Origin: an uncultured Candidatus Melainabacteria bacterium
GTDB lineage: Bacteria; Cyanobacteriota; Vampirovibrionia; Gastranaerophilales; Gastranaerophilaceae
Assembly (NCBI GenBank): GCA_934717855.1
Contig: CAKUZI010000002.1
Coordinates: 62,001 to 126,000 of the forward strand
Direction: 5' to 3'
DNA length: 64,000 nt
The notes under the pieces: generated by a model
The model's database searches: none
What the model saw: only the letters and a program-made list of their open reading frames with translations
What the model was told of the DNA's origin: nothing
Made by a program: the position numbers and the translations under genes
Part shown: positions 55,285 to 62,000 of the stretch, one piece after another
Layout: each line of letters starts with the position of its first letter
How positions within the stretch are numbered: the first letter of the stretch is position 1

Positions 55285-55782
55285 TTATAATAAATCTTGT
55301 AATTTTATTGCTAATTCTTTTTTTGCGTTGTACAACCTTGATTTTATTGTGCCTACCGGACATTTTAGTTTGAATGAGGCTTCTTCGTAAGTATAGTCAT
55401 ATATTTCACATAACATTATAACTTCCTTAAATTTTGGTCTTAAGCCTTCAATCGCCGTTGTAATTATTTTTTGCCTATCATTCGATATTACTTTCAACTC
55501 CGGAGTTGATTTTTGATCTTTAATTGTATTCAATATATTGTCATCAGTGGTTAAAGCATCTTGATTTCTTTTTTGAACCGATTTCAAATAATCTTTTGAA
55601 ACATTTTTTGCAATAGTACTTATCCAGCTCTTAAAACTTCCTTGTTCTTTATACTTTTCGGAATTTTTCCAGACCTTTATGTATACTTCTTGTTCTAAAT
55701 CTTCGTTATCTTCTTTTGTAATAAGTCTTATGATACTTTTTACATTATTTTGGTTGGTTTTAATAATTTTTTTCAAATTCAT
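55285..55782 (-). CDS. ECF-type sigma factor
   Basis: 165 aa. ATG 55782 is preferred over the TTG just before it. Region 2: ITKEDNEDLEQEVYIKVWKN and FKSWISTIAKNVSKDYLK. Region 4: MLCEIYDYTYEEASFKLKCPVGTIKSRLYNAKKEL. It should direct RNA polymerase to a stress regulon, held by the anti-sigma factor encoded directly upstream. The stop of the latter is three bases before the ATG. Confidence 0.93.
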   Translation of the reverse strand: MNLKKIIKTNQNNVKSIIRLITKEDNEDLEQEVYIKVWKNSEKYKEQGSFKSWISTIAKNVSKDYLKSVQKRNQDALTTDDNILNTIKDQKSTPELKVISNDRQKIITTAIEGLRPKFKEVIMLCEIYDYTYEEASFKLKCPVGTIKSRLYNAKKELAIKLQDLL

Positions 55783-55785
55783 CAA

Positions 55786-56130
55786 TTATTCCACCATTAA
55801 TAATCCATATGAATCAACAGGAAATCCTAAATCATCTGCACTTAAAGTAGTTCCATACTTTATTATATCAGACAAATCTGAATTTAGGTTTACTACACCC
55901 AATACTGTCCCGCTAAAAAGAATTACAAATACAGCACATGCCATTTTTAATTTTGCATATCTTTTTTTCTTTTGAACGTAATATGGTTTTACTTCTTTCA
56001 ACAACATAGAAACTTTATCCATTTGTTCTTGTTCTTTTTGGCATTCCGAACAATTTTGCAAATGATTTTTCATCATCTCTTCATTACCAAAAGTAAATAT
56101 AGCTTCGTATTTATTACATTTTTCTGTCAT
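55786..56130 (-). CDS. zinc-finger anti-sigma factor
   Basis: 114 aa. An N-terminal HxxxCxxC-type finger (MMKNHLQNCSECQKEQ) with upstream His/Cys region (EKCNKYEAIF), then a linker and one membrane helix (LKMACAVFVILFSGTVLGVV), then a short external part. This is the plan of ZAS anti-sigma factors. It is the first gene of the operon, so the sigma factor and its inhibitor are made together. Confidence 0.8.
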   Translation of the reverse strand: MTEKCNKYEAIFTFGNEEMMKNHLQNCSECQKEQEQMDKVSMLLKEVKPYYVQKKKRYAKLKMACAVFVILFSGTVLGVVNLNSDLSDIIKYGTTLSADDLGFPVDSYGLLMVE

Positions 56131-56227
56131 TTGTTTAACCTCTATATCTATATAACGATAACAAATTAAAAAAGTTCATTTGTTGTTAAATTTTTTTTGT
56201 ATTATTATAACAAATGTTCACAAAACT

Positions 56228-56272
56228 AGCAAAAAAATTTTTTCACGTGTTTTATGTGAGACGGAAAATAAA
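56228..56272 (+). promoter_or_regulatory. AGCAA-type promoter of the paralogue pair
   Basis: AGCAAAAAAATTTTTTC, then TTTTATGTGAG, then GGAAAATAAA before the ATG at 56273. Spacing is between the short and long classes of this site. Confidence 0.4.
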
Positions 56273-56905
56273 ATGGCAAACTTTCAAAGTATTAAAAACA
56301 TATGTAAAAAACTTGGGGAGAACAACAAACCCACATACGTTGTAATGTCCATAGCAGCCGTAAAAGGCATATGCAGACCTACTTTTACGATGATGGATAA
56401 AAAAGAAAAACCCGAGACAAAAAAATATACCGCATTAAGAGAGGGACTTACAGAGGCTATAGCAATTCCTGTTTATTGGGTATGCGGTGAAATTGCCGGA
56501 AAATTTGGTAAATATGTTGTTGCCAAAGACATGGATAAAAAGATTGCTAAGCTTGAACAAGAAGGGAAAGTTTATACCCAAGAAGCAAAAGACGAAATGA
56601 AAACAGCTGCAATTAAAAAGGGGAAAACCGGTTTAATGTTTATTGGTGTTTGTACTGCTGCTTTGTTTATAATTCCGGCTGTTTGTTCTGCGGTTATAAA
56701 ACCAGTCATGGATGCAATGGGAATGAAAACTCCACAAAAAAATCAAAAAGAAACTCCTACAAAACTTGACATAAAAGAGGGGACTCAAGACAATGTTGCT
56801 AAAACTCCTCAAATTTATCAACCGATAAAACAAATTGAAAAAACTCAAGTGAAAAATTTATATTCACCTGCCAGTTCAATTGGAATGAAAGTAGGTGGCG
56901 TATGA
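56273..56905 (+). CDS. orphan membrane protein, paralogue pair first member
   Basis: 210 aa from ATG 56273; a longer frame to 56180 would begin with an odd hydrophobic stretch and is rejected. Not a known family. It shares with the next gene the block CRPTFTMMDKKEKPETKKYTALRE. One central hydrophobic segment (EAIAIPVYWVCGEIAG) and one later (GLMFIGVCTAALFIIPAVC). C-terminal tail ends SPASSIGMKVGG. Stop and next start overlap (ATGA). Confidence 0.65.
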   Translation: MANFQSIKNICKKLGENNKPTYVVMSIAAVKGICRPTFTMMDKKEKPETKKYTALREGLTEAIAIPVYWVCGEIAGKFGKYVVAKDMDKKIAKLEQEGKVYTQEAKDEMKTAAIKKGKTGLMFIGVCTAALFIIPAVCSAVIKPVMDAMGMKTPQKNQKETPTKLDIKEGTQDNVAKTPQIYQPIKQIEKTQVKNLYSPASSIGMKVGGV

Positions 56906-57543
56906 TTTCTGCAATTTCTAAAGTTATTACTAACCCGACATTGGTTAGTGTTGCTCAAAACACAAACGCTTCAGTTGCTAGTGAAACTGTTTTAAAATCA
57001 GTTGGACGTCCGGGCTTTATCTTAATTGATAACGATATTGATCCTGCGACAAAAAAATATGCAGCTGCAAAAGAATTTTTATACCAAGCAACTTGTTTAG
57101 CTATTTATATGGCTCTTGTCGGTCCGGTTTTCAAAAATGGTGCATTCAAAGTCGCTAAAAAGTTCATATATAAAGGCGAAGAAGGTTTTAATAAATTCAA
57201 GGGAATGAAAGAATATCTTGCCTACCACAAATTGGCGGATAAATCTTTTACAAACAGAACGGCATCTTTATCAAAAGATCACTCTATTTATAAGTTTGAC
57301 CACGATGGCTTAAGGGAAGATTTATTAACAAAAAAAACTCCTGAAAAATATCCGCACATCAAAGGTGCAATAGAATTAGGCAGTACAATTGGCTCCGTTC
57401 TTGGTTTGGCAATTTTAGCCCCTCAAGTGAGCCACGCATTTATTCACCCTGCTCTTAAGTTTTTAGGAATGGAAGAAAAACATCCAAAGGACGCTAAACA
57501 AACATCTCAAACGGCCACAAAACACGTTGACACAAAAGCTTAG
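56902..57543 (+). CDS. orphan membrane protein, paralogue pair second member
   Basis: 213 aa. It overlaps the preceding gene by four bases, so translation is coupled. The block VGRPGFILIDNDIDPATKKYAAAKE is the counterpart of the block in the first protein; a hydrophobic stretch (TCLAIYMALVGPVF) follows at the same place. GSTIGSVLGLAILAPQVSHAF is a second membrane-like segment. Pairing with the first protein in a complex is a reasonable inference. Confidence 0.65.
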   Translation: MISAISKVITNPTLVSVAQNTNASVASETVLKSVGRPGFILIDNDIDPATKKYAAAKEFLYQATCLAIYMALVGPVFKNGAFKVAKKFIYKGEEGFNKFKGMKEYLAYHKLADKSFTNRTASLSKDHSIYKFDHDGLREDLLTKKTPEKYPHIKGAIELGSTIGSVLGLAILAPQVSHAFIHPALKFLGMEEKHPKDAKQTSQTATKHVDTKA

Positions 57544-57603
57544 TCACATCACTAAACTCTGTTAAAGCTGTATTAGTTGCAACTTTTTGATAAGCGAGGC
57601 TGT

Positions 57604-58905
57604 TTACAATATTTTATTCAAGAATTCAATTGAGCGATTTGAAATCAACTCAGCCTTTAATTTTTTGTTCTTACGTTCTTTTTTAGGCAATTCAATAGGT
57701 GTAACTATTCCCCAATTTGAATTTATTGGCTGGAATTTTTCGTGATTTTCATCACTTATATATTGCGTTAATGCCCCTAACATAGTTTCTTTCGGCAAAA
57801 CGAGTAACTCTTCTCCATTTATCAATCTCGCCATATTTATACCGGCTAACATGCCTGTTGCAATTGATTCTGTATAACCCTCTGTTCCTGTTAATTGTCC
57901 TGCAAAGAACAAATCTTTTCTGGTTCTGGCTTGCAATGTAGGGTTCAATATCTTTGGAGAGTTTATAAAAGTATTTCTGTGCATAACGCCATATCTGACG
58001 ATATTAACATTTTCCAGCCCAGGAATTGATTGAAGTAATTCTTTTTGCGCACCCCACTTAAGATTTGTTTGAAAACCTACAAGATTATATAGAGTTTTTG
58101 CTGAATTATCTTGTCTCAATTGAACAACAGCATAATTCTTTTCTCCTGTTCGTTTATCAATCAAACCAACAGGTTTCATCGGCCCAAATCTCAAAGTATC
58201 AATCCCACGAGAAGCTAAAACTTCAATAGGCAAACAACTTTCAAAAAATTTTGCATTTTTTTCAAATTCTTTTAATTCTATTTTTGGGGCATTTGTCAAA
58301 ATATTATAGAAATTTTCGTATTCTTCTTTGTTCATCGGACAATTGATATATGAAGCCTCGCCTTTGTCATAACGACTTGCGTAAAATGCTTTATCAAAAT
58401 TTATACTATCTTTTTCAACAATCGGGGCAATTGCATCAAAAAAATGTAAATGCTCACTTTGCGTAAACTCTCTGATTGAATTTGCTAAACTCTCAGAAGT
58501 TAGAGGTCCTGAAGCCATAATAGTATATCCGTTAGGAATTTCTGTTATTTCTTCTTTTATAACAGTAATATTTTCATCATTGTTAATTTTATCTGTAACC
58601 GTTTGAGAAAAAAGTTCCCGATCAATTGCAAGTGCATTCCCTGCTGGAACAGCACATTCTCTTGCGATTTTTATTAACTCTCCACCGAGTATTTCCATTT
58701 CCTTTTTCAACAAACCGGATGCATTAGAACAATCTGATGCGCCCAAACTATTTGAGCATACAAATTCTGCATACTTATCAGTTTTGTGTGCGCCTGTAGA
58801 TTTTTCCGGACGCATTTCATATAAATTAACTTTTATCCCTCTTTTAGAAAGCTGTAAAACAGCTTCTGAACCGGCAAGTCCGGCACCTATAACGTTTACT
58901 TCCAT
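57604..58905 (-). CDS. trmFO: tRNA (m5U54) methyltransferase TrmFO
   Basis: 433 aa. FAD- and folate-dependent enzyme that methylates U54 of tRNA. The start VNVIGAGLAGSEAVLQL, then AEFVCSNSLGASDCSNASGLLKKEM and the later GQLTGTEGYTESIATGMLAGINMAR are diagnostic. A downstream stretch of lysines at the end (KERKNKKLKAEL) is ordinary. Single gene. Confidence 0.96.
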   Translation of the reverse strand: MEVNVIGAGLAGSEAVLQLSKRGIKVNLYEMRPEKSTGAHKTDKYAEFVCSNSLGASDCSNASGLLKKEMEILGGELIKIARECAVPAGNALAIDRELFSQTVTDKINNDENITVIKEEITEIPNGYTIMASGPLTSESLANSIREFTQSEHLHFFDAIAPIVEKDSINFDKAFYASRYDKGEASYINCPMNKEEYENFYNILTNAPKIELKEFEKNAKFFESCLPIEVLASRGIDTLRFGPMKPVGLIDKRTGEKNYAVVQLRQDNSAKTLYNLVGFQTNLKWGAQKELLQSIPGLENVNIVRYGVMHRNTFINSPKILNPTLQARTRKDLFFAGQLTGTEGYTESIATGMLAGINMARLINGEELLVLPKETMLGALTQYISDENHEKFQPINSNWGIVTPIELPKKERKNKKLKAELISNRSIEFLNKIL

Positions 58906-59099
58906 AAAATTAGCTTATCGCAGACATCAATGTATGTCAATTTTCTTTGCTGTTTTTTTACTAATAGGAGTTATTGCAGGTTTGTAAATTTATTGTTATA
59001 TTTGTAGTAAATAACTTGCAAAAAAATGTAATATTAAGTATAATAATTACACTTAATACATTTATAACCTTAATTTTTCTTAAAATTTAAACAGAAAAA

Positions 59100-59164
59100 A
59101 GCAATAAGTGTAATTTATAAGTTTTATAAATATATGTGTAGTCATGAAAAATTAAAGTAGGGAC
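59100..59164 (+). promoter_or_regulatory. AGCAAT-type promoter of the 59165 gene
   Basis: AGCAATAAGTGTAATTT, then TTTTATAAATATATG, ATG at 59165 with AGTAGGGAC just before it. The stretch 58906-59099 holds imperfect inverted TGTAATATTAAGTATAAT / AATTACACTTAATAC sequence, and no gene. Confidence 0.4.
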
Positions 59165-61108
59165 ATGTCGGTAAAAGCAATAAATTCAGCAATAAGTGTG
59201 CAACAACACCAAAAACGTAATGAACAAACTCAACAACAGCCATCTTTCACAGGTAGTTTTAACCCTGTAGTTACCCTTATGGATGCAATTGATAAAGGGG
59301 GATTTGCGGCATCTTTTATTGCCCAAGATGGTATTGGGATGGTTGCTCCTAGAATTTATGAAGGTTTAAACCGAAACAGAGAAACTGACGAAAACGGCAA
59401 AAAGAAAGGGCCGTTAAACTGGGAATTCGCAAGACGCGAGGGAATTCGAGAAATCTTGAGCGGACCTAGCGCATTTTTAATTCCGATGGGAATACTTACA
59501 CTAATTAAAAAATTCTCAGGCAGTGCAAATAATGTTCACGTTAATCATATCAATGTTCTTGGACAAAACTTTGCAGACTATGCTTCAAAAAATCCTACTC
59601 AATTAAAAGAAGCATCAACTTTCAAAAAAGGTTATTATGCTCAAGTATTTGAAAATATCTTAAATAACTCTACAGATAAAGAATTTAATGTAAAAGAATA
59701 TGCTCAACGTTTTGCAGACAAGTTAGTTGAAGCAGAAACAAAACAAGCATCTAAAGATAAAAAAGGTGCTAATAAATTGCAAGCTTCTATTATCAGCGAA
59801 TATATGAAGCTTAGAAAACAACATTCAGCACCATCAAACGATGAAATGGGTGTTTTAATTAAAGGCGAAAACAAAAACATTGCTTCAAACATTAAACGAG
59901 CACTTCAAAGTTTGACAGATTATTCTAGCGATGCTCTAGCTAAGACCGGAAAATATATCGGCAAACAAACTGGTAAAACTGCAGAAGAATTAGCTCAAAA
60001 CGGCGATTTAGCAAAATATATCAAAAACTTTAATCTTCACAGATCCGGAACCAGAGTTATTTCTAATTTCAGTATGTGGGGAGCTGTTGTTGCTTTCTAC
60101 ACTGTAATTCCAAAATTGTACAATTTAGGAATTAAACACGACCCAGGTTTAAAAGGTCTTGAAAAAGACAGCGCTCCAGAAAAAACAGAAGGCAAAAAAG
60201 ATAAAAATGTGGCGTTTACCGGAAATTTTGCAACCAGCCTTGGAAAACACGCAACTCAAGAAGGATTTTTGAAAGGTCTTTTCAAAAACTTTGAATTCAA
60301 CGGTGCTTCAATGTCAGTCCCTGCAATGTTAACATTGTTGTTCGGCTTCTGCTTACCACCTAGGTATGCCAACGCAAAGAGTGACAAAGAACGTAAAGAA
60401 ATTGTTGTTCGAGACGTTTCAAGTTTTACGGCAATTTTATTTGCTGCCAAAGCAATGGCTAGAGGTTTTTCTGATGCTTTCGCTAAAATTTCAGGACTTG
60501 CCCTTAACGTTAAGCCGGAAGATCACAGCAAAGGATTTTTGCATAAGGTTAAAAACTACTTTACTGCCGGTGCAGGTATTGATGTATTAACAAGTGAACA
60601 AATTATCTCAAAATACAGCAATATTGAAGATTACAAAGATGGTATTAACGGCTTCTTCAATTTCTTAGAAGAAAATGGCGGAAACGTTAAGAAAGTTCTA
60701 AACATTGACAATACAGTAAAAGAACAAGCTCAACAGATAATGAAAGACTTCGGTGGCGGAAAATCTTTGAAGGATGCTACTTTGGAAGAAATTCACGAAG
60801 CATTCAAAAAAGCTAAAGGCTCAGAAGCTCTTGAAAAGATCTACACTGTGTTCAAATCTGCTGATAACAAGTTCATAAACAGAGCAAAAACATTTAACAG
60901 TGCATTTGGATTTGCTTCAACATTAGTTCTTGTTCCTGCATTTATGATGTGGCTGGCTAGATATTGTGAAAACATGACTAAAAAAGCAATTGCTAAAGAA
61001 CAAGCACAAAAAGGAAACACTGAACCGACTCCTCCTAAAAACAATGCACCACAACCACAAACAATTGCAACAAACAAACCGACAATGGCAGGTTTTTTAA
61101 ATAAATAA
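59165..61108 (+). CDS. large orphan membrane protein with FTG motifs
   Basis: 647 aa, not recognised. PSFTG near residue 30 and VAFTG near residue 352. Blocks VVTLMDAIDKGGF and WEFARREGIREILSGPSAFLIPMGILTLI resemble the motifs of the 56273/56902 pair and the 16658 protein. Four to five hydrophobic stretches, including SMPAMLTLLFGFCLPP-like and VPAFMMWLARYC near the end. The tail is Pro/Gln-rich. The function is unknown; the family appears to be part of the same group as the other FKG proteins. Confidence 0.7.
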   Translation: MSVKAINSAISVQQHQKRNEQTQQQPSFTGSFNPVVTLMDAIDKGGFAASFIAQDGIGMVAPRIYEGLNRNRETDENGKKKGPLNWEFARREGIREILSGPSAFLIPMGILTLIKKFSGSANNVHVNHINVLGQNFADYASKNPTQLKEASTFKKGYYAQVFENILNNSTDKEFNVKEYAQRFADKLVEAETKQASKDKKGANKLQASIISEYMKLRKQHSAPSNDEMGVLIKGENKNIASNIKRALQSLTDYSSDALAKTGKYIGKQTGKTAEELAQNGDLAKYIKNFNLHRSGTRVISNFSMWGAVVAFYTVIPKLYNLGIKHDPGLKGLEKDSAPEKTEGKKDKNVAFTGNFATSLGKHATQEGFLKGLFKNFEFNGASMSVPAMLTLLFGFCLPPRYANAKSDKERKEIVVRDVSSFTAILFAAKAMARGFSDAFAKISGLALNVKPEDHSKGFLHKVKNYFTAGAGIDVLTSEQIISKYSNIEDYKDGINGFFNFLEENGGNVKKVLNIDNTVKEQAQQIMKDFGGGKSLKDATLEEIHEAFKKAKGSEALEKIYTVFKSADNKFINRAKTFNSAFGFASTLVLVPAFMMWLARYCENMTKKAIAKEQAQKGNTEPTPPKNNAPQPQTIATNKPTMAGFLNK

Positions 61109-61133
61109 ATAAGTAAATAAGTAAATAAGTAAA

Positions 61134-61161
61134 AAAAAGAGTTCATAGTTGAACTCTTTTT
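61134..61161. terminator. bidirectional terminator
   Basis: AAAAAGAGTTCA / TGAACTCTTTTT with a four-base loop. It serves the gene at 59165 and the convergent DUF1858 gene. A run of AAATAAGT units (61100-61131) lies just before it. Confidence 0.85.
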
Positions 61162-61185
61162 TTGCAAAATATTTTGTCTTTGTTA

Positions 61186-61389
61186 TTAGTCTTCGATTAA
61201 CGCATTAATGTCAGCTACCATTGCGTCAGGGTCGAAACCATGAACTTTAGCTCCTGCTTCAAGGTTTTCAAAATGCGCAGCTGCACAACCAATACATCCT
61301 AAACCATATTTTTGAAATACTGCAACACTTTCAGGACAAATTTGTACAATTTCCATAATGTTCATATCTTTTGAAATTTTTTGAGCCAT
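61186..61389 (-). CDS. DUF1858 family protein
   Basis: 67 aa. The whole protein is a DUF1858 domain: ISKDMNIMEIVQICPESVAVFQKYGLGCIGCAAAHFENLEAGAKVHGF in outline, with the CIGC pair that suits redox or cluster binding. The role is not established. A GGAGAAAAT site precedes the ATG. Stands alone. Confidence 0.88.
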   Translation of the reverse strand: MAQKISKDMNIMEIVQICPESVAVFQKYGLGCIGCAAAHFENLEAGAKVHGFDPDAMVADINALIED

Positions 61390-61467
61390 AATATTTTCTC
61401 CTTATATTGACTTTCTAAAACCAATTATTAAAAATATTATACAATAAAAAAGAAGGATGTGTAATAT

Positions 61468-61626
61468 ATGGAATTTTTCAAAAAATTATTTAATGATGAT
61501 GAAAAAATAGTTGGTTTGTGCAGTTTCAAAAAAGATGTACCGAAAACTTACGATTTTACCAGATCATATAATGCGATAAAACTTGTTTACGGTACTAATA
61601 CTAAAATAAATTTCTTGTTATCCTAG
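61468..61626 (+). CDS. tiny orphan protein
   Basis: 52 codons, missed by length-limited gene finders. AGAAGGA lies ten bases before the ATG. The product begins MEFFKKLFNDDEKIVGLCSF and is charged, with one Cys. It overlaps the stop of the gene on the other strand by nine bases. No function is known; the good ribosome site is the main support. Confidence 0.5.
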   Translation: MEFFKKLFNDDEKIVGLCSFKKDVPKTYDFTRSYNAIKLVYGTNTKINFLLS

Positions 61627-61830
61627 ACAATAAAGTTTAGTTCCTCTTGAGGGAATGCCTAACGGATTGTTTTCTGCAATAACTTGATTTGGCTGATTTG
61701 GATTTGCTGTTCCAAAGTTGAAAGTATTTTTTACAAAATTATTAGTTCCTTTATTGGTTTGATACGGATTTGTAATTCCTTTCGAACCTTGAGCGTATCC
61801 GATGCCGAATAATTTTTGCAACCCTGCCAT
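61618..61830 (-). CDS. small Asn/Gln-rich orphan protein
   Basis: 70 aa, no family. Rich in Asn, Gly and Gln (NPYQTNKGTNNFVKNTFNFG), with NPLGIPSRGTKLYC at the end; no membrane segment. It shares the full leader with the two large genes at 38041 and 41477, which is the best evidence that it is real and belongs with them. Confidence 0.6.
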   Translation of the reverse strand: MAGLQKLFGIGYAQGSKGITNPYQTNKGTNNFVKNTFNFGTANPNQPNQVIAENNPLGIPSRGTKLYCLG

Positions 61831-61892
61831 AATAAATTACCCCATAATTTTCCCTGTAATTATATAAAGTAATTTATTTACAAGAAATTGCT
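61831..61892 (-). promoter_or_regulatory. AGCAAT promoter with GGGAAAATTAT leader (copy 3)
   Basis: On the minus strand: AGCAATTTCTTG, then TTTATATAAT, then AGGGAAAATTATGGGG and the ATG at 61830. Nearly the same leader as at 37982 and 41417. Confidence 0.6.
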
Positions 61893-62000
61893 CAAATTTT
61901 AGAAAATATTACAAAATATTAAGTTGACTTTCTGCTTTGTTAAAGTTCATACATAAATATACCGTATGTAAAATTATAACGACTTTAGAAGGACTTTAGT

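Noticed and set aside
61100..61131. CRISPR-like or satellite array
   Set aside because: Only about three AAATAAGT units at a stop codon; no spacers.
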